Shown: in pieces, positions 16,501 through 26,937 of the stretch
How positions within the stretch are numbered: the first letter of the stretch is position 1
Layout: each line of letters begins with the position of its first letter
NCBI RefSeq assembly: GCF_000482785.1
Contig: NZ_AXWS01000008.1
Span: 558,001 to 622,000 of the forward strand
Direction of reading: 5' to 3'
Length of the DNA: 64,000 bases
DNA from: Derxia gummosa DSM 723
GTDB taxonomy: Bacteria > Pseudomonadota > Gammaproteobacteria > Burkholderiales > Burkholderiaceae_E
Made by a program: the position numbers and the translations under genes
Notes under the pieces: generated by a model
Told to the model about the DNA's origin: nothing
Seen by the model: the letters and a program-made list of their open reading frames with translations, nothing else
The model's database searches: none

Positions 16501-19500
16501 CGCCGGCGTCGGGCGCGACGCTGGCCATCACGGCCGGGAAGTGGTCGCACAGCTCCAGCCCCGCCACCGGCGATTCGACGCCCGCGTCCGGCGCCGGCGG
16601 CTTGCCGACCGTGGTGTCGATGCAGCCGCTGACCTCGAAGAACAGCAGCTGCACCGAGCCGCAGAGATGGCCGCCGACGAAGGTTTCGGTGCCCGACTTG
16701 GTCTCGCGCACCATGAATTGCAGCAGCCCGTCCACGCCGACCGAGACGATCACCAGATCGAGCTCGGCCTTGAGCCCGGCCGCGCCCGCGAAGGCCAGCG
16801 GCCGCGTGCCGAGCCCCAGCACGATGAAGGCCGAACCCGCGAGCGTGAGCGGCCCGGCCGACCACTTGAGGTCGAAGCCCGCGCCCATGCCGACCGAGAA
16901 GCCGTCGAGGTCGATCGGCTTGACCAGGTCCTGCTTGATGAGCGGCGCGCCGAGGCCGTGCAGCCCCTTCTCGTCGAGCATCAGGAAGGCCCAGGCGGTG
17001 AAATCGAGCAGGCCGGGCAGCAGCACCGCGCGCACCGGATCGCCGGGGCGGCCCTGGCCGCCGTCGCTGCCGATGCGCAGATACCAGCCCGGATCGGTCT
17101 TCTTCGCGCTGTCCTTGGCGAGCGGGAAATAGGCCGAGATCGGCGCCTTGATCGACACCACCTTCGGCAGCACGTACTCGGCGCGCGCGCCGATCACGAC
17201 CGAATCCGGCTCGACCAGCACCATGCCGAGCACCGAGCCGTTGGCCTTCTTGCCGGCATCGGCCGGGCGCGCCGCGCTTGGATTGGACCTGGGGCTGCGC
17301 ATGAAGCCGGCGTCGATGCCGAGGCCGACCGACAGCTCGGGAAAGCCCACGGTGAGCGCGCCCTCGGCGTTGAACGAGAAGCCGCCGTCCGCCGCCGTGC
17401 CGATGATGCTGCCGAGCCCGAGCGCGAACTGGCCCGGCTTGCGCGCGTACTTGGTTTCGGGCGGCATCGCCCACCAGGCCAGCGCGCGCTCGACCGGATC
17501 GTCGGCATGGCCGGCCGCCGCCACGTTGCGCGTGCCGTTGGCCACGAAGCGGCCCGAGAAGCCGTACACGCCCAGGCCCGTGCCGCCGAGCAGCAGCGGC
17601 ACCGGAAACTTCACGCCCACGTCCACCGCCGCGAAGTCCTGCTGGATCGCGAGCGCGCCGTTGGCCTTGAGCTTGGCCGGGAGGATGTCGAGCGCCACGC
17701 CGGCGCGCACCGAGCCGTCGTCGATGCTGACGCTGCCCTGGCCGACGAGTACGTTGGGGATGTTGACCGACACGTTCAGGCCGCGCAGTTCGAGCGTCTG
17801 CTCGGGCTCGATGCCGAGCCGCAGCGTCGCGCTCGCGAGCTTGACGACGCCGAGGTCGCGCGCGATGGCGAGGTCGAACTCGATCCACTTCGAGCCGTTG
17901 CCCATGCGCGTGTTGGCCACGCTCACGAGGTCGCCGAGCGGCCCCGACAGCGTCCAGGTGCCGGGGTCCACCACCTCGGCCTTCATGCTGTCGAAGGTGA
18001 GCGAGAGGCGGTCGTCGCGATAGCGCAGGCCGACGTTACGGAAGCCGAGCCGGATGTCGCCGCGCAGGCCGCCGACCGGCTTGGCGCCGACGTTGACGCG
18101 CAGATGGACGGTGTAGTCGAGCGTGGTGCTGACGGCGGGGTCGCCGTTCCATTCGCAGCCGATGGCGATGCGGTCGATCTCGACGTAGCCGGGATTGGCC
18201 TGCTGGCCCTGCGGCGCCTTGTTGACGAGGCCGCCGATGCCGGCGCCGATCAGGTACATCGCGGTGGCGGTGACGAACTGGCCGAGCGGGTCCTTGACCA
18301 CGTCGGTGTCCTTCATCGTCGCCATCGCGGTCGGGCCGAGCGCCATGGCCCAGGCGAGCGCGTCGCTGTTCCAGCCGAGCTTGCCGTCGGGCAGCGACAG
18401 CGCGCCGTTCAGGCGGGTGCGGCCGGTGCGGGCGTCATGCAGCCATTGCAGCAGGACCTCCCAGGCCTTGCCGCCGACGGGCTGGGGAATGGTGGTGGTG
18501 CCGCCCGGCCCCTGGATGTCGATGGTCTTGGGCTGCCAGCACACGCGCGCCTCGGCCTCGACCGGCAGGTAGTCGGCCGGGGCGACGAGGCTGGGGCTGT
18601 CCCAGCGCGCGCGCAGCGCCACGCGGTAGGGCATGGGCGTGGTGGTGCCGGGCAGCGGCGCGTCGACCGGGGCGGGCTTGCCGTCGGCGCCGGGCACGAG
18701 CACCAGGGCCGTGAGCGCGTCGGCGCCGCCGGGGGCGGGCGCCGGCGCGGGGGAGGGCGATTGCTGGGCCAGATGGGCATCGACGCAGAGGATGTCGGCG
18801 CAGCGGTAGGGCAGGCGGTCACTGTCTTCGCGCGCGGCTTGGGGCGCGCGCGGGCCGGTGGGGCTGTCCTCGACCCACCGGGCGTTCCAGAACGGTCTGG
18901 CGGTGTTGGCCGCGTGCTCGATCCGGTCCGGCGGCAGCGCGAGGCGCAGCGTGGATTCGGGCTGGGCCGGATCGCCGGCGAGCAGGAAGCGCGGCGGCAG
19001 GTCGGCCACCGGCGCGCCGGCCGGCCAGGCCTCGGACTCGGCGCGCGCATGAATCCGCGCCGGAGGGATGCCGGCGGCGATGAGCAGGCTGCGCGCGCGT
19101 TCGGCGCGCTTGCGGCCGAGCTCGCGGTTGCGCAGGAAGTTGCCGTGCAGGTCGTCGAGGTGGGCGAGGTCGTCGGTGCGGCCGACGATGCAGTACACCG
19201 ATTTCTGCTCGGGATCGATGTTCTTGACCCAGGCGCGCACGGCGCTGATGCCATGGTCGTTGTCGGTGACGGCGCCGCCGAGCAGCGGCTTGGCCTCGGC
19301 GGCATGGCGCTCGGGCAGCGCGCCGGCCAGCGTGGCGTCGCTGCCGTCCCAGGGCGCCTTGCTGCCGATGGGGTTGTCGCTGTCCCAGTCGAAGCGCAGT
19401 TGCAGGTTGGGCGAGGTGGCGGGCGCGGCCGGTGCCGGCGGCGGCACGACGGCGCCGGCCGACGGATCGGCCGCGAGCCGGATCTCGACCTCGGCGGCGG

Positions 19501-21259
19501 TGCCGGTCGGCGCGGTGATGCGGCCGTCGAGCGCGTCGAAGCTGGCGGCGGCCGCCATGCCGGCGCGGCTGCCGAGCCGGTGGAAGGGCGCGGCCGGGAA
19601 GCCGTCGGCGACGCGGGCCGGAATGGCGGCGGCGGGCGCGCCGGTCCAGGGCGGCGCGAGCACCGACACGCGGGCCTCGGCGCCGCCGGCCACGACCGCA
19701 TGGCCGATCACGAGGCGGCTGTCGGCCGAGGTTTCGATGCGCACGCGGCGCATCAGGCCGTGGGCGTCGGTCAGCACCAGGTCCTGCGTGTCGCCGTCGT
19801 CGTCGAGCATCGGCAGGGTGAAGCTCATGGCCGAGCGGCTCACCACGGCGCCGGTGCCGCCGCCGAGCTGCCAGTCGGGCGCTTCGTCGTTGGGCACGGC
19901 GGTCACGTGCTTGAACACGAGGCCGGCCAGTGCCTCGCGCGGGCCGCGCACATGCAGCACGTCGGGCAGCACGCCGCCATTGGCGAGCACGAGGTCGATG
20001 CGGCCGGCGAGCGCGCTCGCGTCGCCGGGCTTGGCGACGAACCAGATGCGGCGCTCGGCGACCCAGCTCAGCGGGCCGGGGTCGGCAACGCCGGCGCGGC
20101 CGATGCCGAGCCGGTAGCGCAGCGGCTGGCCGCTCGGCAGCTCGAACCACGGCGATTCCTTGCCGCTGCCGCTGCTGCCGTCGGGCAGGCTCCAGCGCAC
20201 CTCGCGCACCGCGAGCGGCGGATCGTCGTAGCCGGCGATGGTCGCGGCGGGGTCGAAGGGGAATGTCGCGCGCACGAGCAGCCGGCTGTCGGCCGAGCCG
20301 AGCGGCAGGTAGCGGTCGGGCGCGTCGTCGCCGAGCTGGGCCGGGCTGATGTCGGTATCGACGCCGGCGAGGTCGCGGGTCTGGAGCGCGACCAGGCCGT
20401 CATGCGTCTGGCGGTCGATTTCGCCGAATTCGAGGCTGGCCTCGCCTTGCAGGCCGCCGGGCTGGCCGACGACGAGGTCGCGCACGCCGACCGAGAGGTT
20501 GGGCAGCAGCGGCGTGCCGGGCGGGAAGTAGAGCCGCGCCTCGTCGAGCGCGGCGCCGGTCCAGCTCGCGGGCTTGCCGGCGGCGGCGAGTTCGGGCGGC
20601 GTGTAGTCGGGCGACAGGTCGAGCGTGAAGTTGTCGAGCGTCATGCCGAAGGCCGTCTGCCCGAAGCAGAAGGTGGGCGGACGCATGTCGAGCCGCAGCA
20701 CGGCGCCGGTGGGCGCGCCGGGGTTGAACGGATCGGGCACGTCGGCGAGCTGGAGGCCGACCGTGTTCACGCCGTCGAACCACAGCCGCAGCACGCCGCT
20801 GGCGATGGCGCGCACCGCCGCCTGGCCGCGCGCCGGCGAGAGATGCAGCGGCTCCGGCCCGCTGCCGCCGAGGCGCGTGGCCGCGACCAGACCCGGCACG
20901 TCGACCGCGAGCCGGTCGGCCACGAGATCGAGCGTCCAGGCCGACAGCGCCGGCTCGACCGCGATGCTGGCGGGCGCCGAGGGCGCCGGCACCGGCTGGC
21001 GCGCGAGCGCGAGCCGGAACGGCAGGCCGCGCGTGATGCCGGGGATGTCGATGCTCCAGCGGGTGGTGTTGAGCCGGTAGGCGTCGCGCCAGGACTGGAG
21101 CACGCCCTCGTACTGGAGGAAGGCGGCGCTGCTGGTGCTGCGCAGGTCGAGCACGGTGAGCGCGCCGAGCCAGTCGAGCACCCGGTCGGACTGGCCGCCG
21201 GCCCAGACCGTGGTCTGGGGCAGCAGGTCGAGCAGGCTGATTCCGCGTTGAGCTGTCAT
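13574..21259 (-). CDS. Giant-block protein A, unrecognised, 2561 aa with internal OmpA-like domain
   Basis: This is the first gene of the three-gene block. Start MTAQRGISLLDLLP (21259) is preferred over an ATG 6 bases upstream because AGGAG then sits 6 bases before it. No N-terminal signal peptide is visible. At about residues 680-730, YCIVGRTDD, then NRELGRKRAERARSLL, then GIPPARIHARAESE match the core of OmpA C-terminal peptidoglycan-binding-like domains, with Arg for His in the usual GHTD. Around residue 1000 there is one hydrophobic stretch, ATAMYLIGAGIGGLV. Residues about 1050-1500 are alternating polar/hydrophobic strands (for example LELRGLNVSVNIPNVLVGQG and PLLLGGTGLGVYGFSGRF). From memory these recall DUF6603-type giant beta proteins, but I cannot confirm this. 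Near 2130 a fibronectin-like strand STYEIRVEW appears. Function is unknown; a large cell-surface or baseplate-like structural protein is one possibility. Confidence 0.78.
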   Translation of the reverse strand: MTAQRGISLLDLLPQTTVWAGGQSDRVLDWLGALTVLDLRSTSSAAFLQYEGVLQSWRDAYRLNTTRWSIDIPGITRGLPFRLALARQPVPAPSAPASIAVEPALSAWTLDLVADRLAVDVPGLVAATRLGGSGPEPLHLSPARGQAAVRAIASGVLRLWFDGVNTVGLQLADVPDPFNPGAPTGAVLRLDMRPPTFCFGQTAFGMTLDNFTLDLSPDYTPPELAAAGKPASWTGAALDEARLYFPPGTPLLPNLSVGVRDLVVGQPGGLQGEASLEFGEIDRQTHDGLVALQTRDLAGVDTDISPAQLGDDAPDRYLPLGSADSRLLVRATFPFDPAATIAGYDDPPLAVREVRWSLPDGSSGSGKESPWFELPSGQPLRYRLGIGRAGVADPGPLSWVAERRIWFVAKPGDASALAGRIDLVLANGGVLPDVLHVRGPREALAGLVFKHVTAVPNDEAPDWQLGGGTGAVVSRSAMSFTLPMLDDDGDTQDLVLTDAHGLMRRVRIETSADSRLVIGHAVVAGGAEARVSVLAPPWTGAPAAAIPARVADGFPAAPFHRLGSRAGMAAAASFDALDGRITAPTGTAAEVEIRLAADPSAGAVVPPPAPAAPATSPNLQLRFDWDSDNPIGSKAPWDGSDATLAGALPERHAAEAKPLLGGAVTDNDHGISAVRAWVKNIDPEQKSVYCIVGRTDDLAHLDDLHGNFLRNRELGRKRAERARSLLIAAGIPPARIHARAESEAWPAGAPVADLPPRFLLAGDPAQPESTLRLALPPDRIEHAANTARPFWNARWVEDSPTGPRAPQAAREDSDRLPYRCADILCVDAHLAQQSPSPAPAPAPGGADALTALVLVPGADGKPAPVDAPLPGTTTPMPYRVALRARWDSPSLVAPADYLPVEAEARVCWQPKTIDIQGPGGTTTIPQPVGGKAWEVLLQWLHDARTGRTRLNGALSLPDGKLGWNSDALAWAMALGPTAMATMKDTDVVKDPLGQFVTATAMYLIGAGIGGLVNKAPQGQQANPGYVEIDRIAIGCEWNGDPAVSTTLDYTVHLRVNVGAKPVGGLRGDIRLGFRNVGLRYRDDRLSLTFDSMKAEVVDPGTWTLSGPLGDLVSVANTRMGNGSKWIEFDLAIARDLGVVKLASATLRLGIEPEQTLELRGLNVSVNIPNVLVGQGSVSIDDGSVRAGVALDILPAKLKANGALAIQQDFAAVDVGVKFPVPLLLGGTGLGVYGFSGRFVANGTRNVAAAGHADDPVERALAWWAMPPETKYARKPGQFALGLGSIIGTAADGGFSFNAEGALTVGFPELSVGLGIDAGFMRSPRSNPSAARPADAGKKANGSVLGMVLVEPDSVVIGARAEYVLPKVVSIKAPISAYFPLAKDSAKKTDPGWYLRIGSDGGQGRPGDPVRAVLLPGLLDFTAWAFLMLDEKGLHGLGAPLIKQDLVKPIDLDGFSVGMGAGFDLKWSAGPLTLAGSAFIVLGLGTRPLAFAGAAGLKAELDLVIVSVGVDGLLQFMVRETKSGTETFVGGHLCGSVQLLFFEVSGCIDTTVGKPPAPDAGVESPVAGLELCDHFPAVMASVAPDAGGGALPVVWPDTVPVLRFAHYIADHCTTKQPGDTPPTALPTTHFVRATEPAAPQTPWSGPTGRRTAYRLDAVQLWKLADPAKPDDAGSWTLVDGPFDCEWWLPSHRPALQSPDVTPPGNEEGRELALMTQDAAPWARWYTPDVIDAGLPSSPGKAYEQMCEPVPAAGAAWAWGADWHAIGKYWLGMTSAQPAPDALFPSHYDAYGKLAQLTPQQAAAWGKDAGWDWHPAKVAPLALPVVLDGKTRSAGWRLPCWRKAGAFMASAPVGFEIEPALASGALVLEVARERDGRPLADAGICDGMPARDYRFSDFTGVSATIYRGDMTGFADNGERAVHVFTTAMAATAVAGKLPGSITAIGMPRVDSVEIDLRAVSGTVAITAHDAGGRIIASRSASGATRQTLRIEVWGIARLVMTGVYDLYRVCWGKPRRRVLPDLLGLQDLAVPRVFATGADGKLLDLAASEIASADGGTRRVLRYKLPAGDWSALGVGAWPWGEIRLVGIEAVTRNALAAQAAEQAARDGLRQQAAEAAEALASGKPTHAVNLDADSTYEIRVEWSAQVWTPPANKPSAQPGPPAAAAWKSGPADRFRFRTAPYGLRLPQLPPPGAPTPIAPEQAGVDESRFDPRDLARYLRCATPADDGAPHFIGDEIGFWFMVDHLPALAAKYGRKLVAEVLDTRPPAGALDGKPPVNPGARHPLDRATGFDWKLDARVWFPADLEIAEAVAAAPCLRDANLDPLTVTRGSSRLDVAADLRPGGEYDLVLKAMPDNDGADPAAPANVVVARSHFRASRHATAAGLIGALGFSAAGYGRGEDAVVAQALAAPAKPARGDAAFEADLASLGLAPWPAADGARCTLLWLAPDAGHAAWRVAGLLVEADEPIRRAGFATGALNEPAPPARLDIASLVIEADGKQTPLIERGCNSAGSRLLYVPAAPFALGTAPAGHVTARFSQRGQTGAPLSFGIADRPGFVADEEA

Positions 21260-21265
21260 GCCCAT

Positions 21266-21606
21266 CTCCTGTGAAGTCGTTGTCAGGGGCGCGGGACGGC
21301 GGGGTCCGGCGCGATGGGCGGCAGTCTTCGGCGGTGGCGTATCAGCGCCGTTTCATGGCGCGGGGCGGTTCCGTTTCATTGGTTTCACGGGTTTCGGGTC
21401 GGTTGCGCGCGAGCGGACGTTCACCGCGCCGCTCTGGCGGACAGAAATGGCCACGGCGTCGGGTAAAGCCGTCCGGCGCGGTGGTTTTGCTGGGGTAGCA
21501 TCCGCGCCGCCTCGTCGAGCGCGACGGGCATGACGGCATCGGGAAGCGCGGCCGCGAGAGCCGCGAGCGTCATCAATCACAAGAACCAGGACGGCACGAG
21601 GACGAC
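21266..21606. promoter_or_regulatory. Divergent control region between giant block and two-component genes
   Basis: This 341-bp region holds no credible gene. It separates the giant-protein operon (leftward) from the response regulator/kinase pair (rightward). Three tandem 9-base repeats, GTTTCATTG, GTTTCACGG and GTTTCGGGT, lie at 21373-21399, and a fourth GTTTCA is at 21350. Direct repeats of this kind are typical of OmpR-family response regulators, although their period is more often 10-11 bases. A TAGCAT at 21496-21501 could be a weak -10 for the response regulator. No clear -35 is seen for either side. Confidence 0.45.
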
Positions 21607-22430
21607 ATGGCGAGCATCCTCATCGTCGATGACGAGCGGCAGATCTGCGAGCTGCTCGACGACTATCTCGGCCGTTACGGCCACAGCATCCGCACGGCCT
21701 TCGACGCGGCCGGCGCGCGCGCCCAGATCGGCGCCGCGCTGCCCGATCTGGTCATCCTCGACATCCACATGCCGGGCGAGGACGGGCTGTCGCTCGCGCG
21801 CTGGCTGCGCGAGGCGCATCCGGCGGTCGGCATCGTGCTGCTCACCACGGCGGCGAGCGTGGTGGACCGCATCGTCGGCATGGAACTCGGCGCCGACGAC
21901 TACATTCCCAAGCCCTTCGACCCGCGCGAGCTGCTGGCGCGGCTCAAGTCGCTGCTGCGGCGGTTGAAGCCGCCGGTGCCGGACGGCGGCACGGCGACGC
22001 CGCCGGGCGCGGCCGCCGGCGCCGGTGGCGCGGTCACCGGCGCCGGCGCTTCGTCCCGCCCGCCGACCGGCGCGACCGGCGCGCGCCCGTCGCCCGACGG
22101 TCAGCCCGCTTCCCGCCGGGTGCGCTTCGGCCGCTGCCTGCTCGACCTCAACGCCGCGCGGCTCTACAGCGCCGAGGGCGACGAGCTGCCGCTGTCGCCG
22201 GCCGAGTTCGACCTGCTGCGCCTGTTTGCCGAGAACCCGCGCCGCGCGCTCAACCGCGACCAGATCATGGAAGGCGCGCATCAGCGCGGCTGGGAAGTGT
22301 TCGACCGTTCCATCGACCTGCGCGTGATGCGGCTGCGCCGGAAGATCGAGACCAATCCCGAGAAGCCCGAGGTCATCAAGACGGTGCGCGGCATCGGCTA
22401 CATGTTCGTGCCCGATCCGAAGGCGGGCGC

Positions 22431-22434
<4 letters not shown>
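21607..22434 (+). CDS. OmpR-family response regulator
   Basis: The 275-aa protein has a receiver domain (residues about 1-118) and a winged-helix DNA-binding domain (about 175-270). Receiver landmarks are the acidic pair D8-D9, phosphoacceptor D52 in ILDIHMPGEDG, T80 and K102 in PKPFDPREL. The output domain has LPLSPAEFDLLRLF and ends with RRKIETNPEKPEVIKTVRGI and GYMFVP, standard for the OmpR/PhoB class. A Gly/Ala/Pro-rich linker of about 50 residues, longer than usual, joins them. GAGGAC precedes the ATG. The stop overlaps the next gene (ATGA), so it is co-translated with the hybrid kinase, its likely phosphodonor. It probably binds DNA; the GTTTC repeats upstream, which face the giant-protein operon, are candidate targets (inference). 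Confidence 0.93.
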
Positions 22435-25274
<2,840 letters not shown>

Positions 25275-25316
25275 GCGGCGCGTGCCAGGCCTGCCGGCGC
25301 GCGGGCCGACCGATGC

Positions 25317-25359
25317 GCGCCCGGCCGGGGCGGCCCCGGTTGCCCCGCGCCCGGCCGGG
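25317..25359. repeat. GC-rich direct repeat between convergent genes
   Basis: GCGCCCGGCCGGG occurs at 25317-25329 and again at 25347-25359, with CCGGGGCGGCCCCGG folding back across the first copy. It lies between the kinase stop and the stop of the convergent 88-aa gene. It may form a bidirectional transcript end; there is no T-run. Confidence 0.35.
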
Positions 25360-25364
25360 CGGCG

Positions 25365-25631
25365 CTATTCGCCGCTGTCGCAGTCGCGGATGAGCCGGAT
25401 GCAGTCCTGCATGCCGGCCACCAGGCGGTCGCGCAGCATGTCGTCGGTCGGGCAGAAGATGTTGTCGGACACGCTGCGCTCGTACTTGCCGGCGACGAGC
25501 GCGTCGTACTCGCCCTTGAGCTTGTAGAGCCGCTCGACCTGCTCGGCGCGCACATGGGCGACGTGCTCGTCTTCGGTGCATTGCAGCAGGCCGAGCGCGA
25601 TGCGCTCGCGGGCGGACTGGCGGACGGTCAT
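25365..25631 (-). CDS. Hypothetical protein, 88 aa
   Basis: I do not recognise this small acidic protein (MTVRQSARERIALGLL to RDCDSGE). It looks mostly helical, with a run EHVAHVRAEQVERLYKLKGE suited to a coiled coil, then DNIFCPTDDMLRDRL and a C-terminal CIRLIRDCDSGE. It has no signal peptide or membrane segment. It begins 16 bases after the stop of the 268-aa gene on the same strand, so the two are probably one transcript. Codon use matches the genome. It could be a partner or regulator of the upstream protein; nothing firmer can be said. Confidence 0.65.
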   Translation of the reverse strand: MTVRQSARERIALGLLQCTEDEHVAHVRAEQVERLYKLKGEYDALVAGKYERSVSDNIFCPTDDMLRDRLVAGMQDCIRLIRDCDSGE

Positions 25632-25647
25632 GGCGCGACCCGCCCGC

Positions 25648-26454
25648 TCAGGCGCCGGCCGGCGAGGGCACGACCGGCACGCGATAGCTGAAGAACGGCT
25701 GCTTGCCCTGGGCGCTGCGCTTGCGGTTAAGCGCCTCGGGCGGCTCGACCTCGACGCAGGCGCCCGGATGCGCGTTCAGCACGGCGCAGGTCTGCACCAG
25801 CATCGACAGCTCGTCATAGGCGCCGAACTCGATCTCGCGGAACACCGGCGCCGCGCTGCCGTACTGCTTGAGCCGCGCCTGGAAGGCTTCCGGGAACAGG
25901 AAGAAGGCTTCGGCGCCGAAGCGCTGGATCAGCGCGCCGCTGGCGACCGGCGTCTCGCCCTCGGGCAGATAGGGCACGAACAGCCCGCCGAGCCCGACCT
26001 GCCAGTGGCCGAGGTCGGGCAGCCAGTACACCGGCACGATGAAGACGCCGCCGGCCGGGAATTCGGCGCGCAGGCCGTCGTCGCCGGGCACGAGACCGTT
26101 GACCGCGTCGGCGTCCCAGCACAGCGCGATGCGCTTGGCCGAGGCATCGCGCTGGGCGCCGCCGGTGGCGTCGTCGGTGCCGGCCGGCAGGGCGGGCCAG
26201 CGCGCCTCGAGCGCGAGGATCGGCCAGGGCAGGCGCAGGTCGGCGCGGGTGAGGGCGGCCTCGGCGTTGGCGTCGAGCAGGGTGCCGCGCTCGGGCAGCA
26301 GGAACTTGAGCGCGTGCTCGATCAGGGTGATGACGCCGTCGAGCACCTGGACCGAATGCGGCGCTTTCTCGGCGGCGGCAGCGCGTTGCTCGCGCAGGCT
26401 TTCGAGCGCATGCGCGCAATAGTTGTTCACTTGAATGTCGGAAGTGTTGGACAT
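25648..26454 (-). CDS. Conserved hypothetical protein, 268 aa
   Basis: The soluble 268-aa protein begins MSNTSDIQVNNYCAHALESL. It has a helical N-terminus (HSVQVLDGVITLIEHALKFL), a central beta-rich part with LRLPWPILALEARW and GGVFIVPVYWLPDLG, and a C-terminal segment PPEALNRKRSAQGKQPFFSY. That last motif (LN-K-R-x3-GK-P-x2-Y) recalls uncharacterised proteins I associate with phage or plasmid genes of proteobacteria. No phage genes accompany it here. It is upstream of, and probably co-transcribed with, an 88-aa gene. No function is assigned. Confidence 0.7.
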   Translation of the reverse strand: MSNTSDIQVNNYCAHALESLREQRAAAAEKAPHSVQVLDGVITLIEHALKFLLPERGTLLDANAEAALTRADLRLPWPILALEARWPALPAGTDDATGGAQRDASAKRIALCWDADAVNGLVPGDDGLRAEFPAGGVFIVPVYWLPDLGHWQVGLGGLFVPYLPEGETPVASGALIQRFGAEAFFLFPEAFQARLKQYGSAAPVFREIEFGAYDELSMLVQTCAVLNAHPGACVEVEPPEALNRKRSAQGKQPFFSYRVPVVPSPAGA

Positions 26455-26631
26455 GGCGTGCGCGAAGGATTGAGCCGCACTCGTCCAGCAAGAACGATTC
26501 CTTCACGCGGGCAGGGCTTTGGGCAAACTGCGCCGTGTTTGCGCTCGATCAAGCCATTGCATGAGCGCAGCGCCGCCGATCGCGCGAAGGTCGGCGGACA
26601 TCCTCCCGACCCTTGCAGAAAGCCGCGCCCC

Positions 26632-26856
26632 ATGTCGCTCAAGCCCGAAGACCTCGAAATCCGCCTCTACATGCTGGAAGCCCTGACCATGGCGCTCGCC
26701 AGCACCCATCCCGATGCCGAGGCGCTGACCGCCGCCTTCGACAAGGCGGCCGGCCGCATCCAGGGCTATCTCGAAGGCAATGGCGCGGCGCCGGAGCTGG
26801 TGCAAAGGATTGCAAGCGCGGCGGCGCGCATCCGGGTGCAGATCGAGCCGGAATGA
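26632..26856 (+). CDS. Hypothetical protein, 74 aa
   Basis: This small helical protein runs from MSLKPEDLEIRLYMLEALTM to ARIRVQIEPE. Length, a frame-consistent codon bias and a clean ATG support it, but the Shine-Dalgarno is weak (AGAAAG about 10 bases upstream). It has heptad-like hydrophobic spacing and no membrane segment. It is divergent from the 268-aa hypothetical gene (177 bases apart) and convergent with hisC. A copy of the dispersed palindrome (TGCAAAGGATTGCA, 26801-26814) lies inside it. Function is unknown. Confidence 0.6.
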   Translation: MSLKPEDLEIRLYMLEALTMALASTHPDAEALTAAFDKAAGRIQGYLEGNGAAPELVQRIASAAARIRVQIEPE

Positions 26857-26937
26857 GGCATCGGGATCGCCGCGCGGCCCGCCGGGCCGAGAGCGGCGCC
26901 GACCATCCCGGCGCCGTGTGTCCCGACCGACCGCCCT

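Noticed and set aside
13544..21274. A 2576-codon open frame on the plus strand opposite the 2561-aa gene
   Set aside because: Its translation is Arg/Gly/His/Ala/Val-rich low complexity with no domain. The minus frame has a Shine-Dalgarno, varied composition and an OmpA-like domain. Antisense frames stay open because of high GC codon bias.
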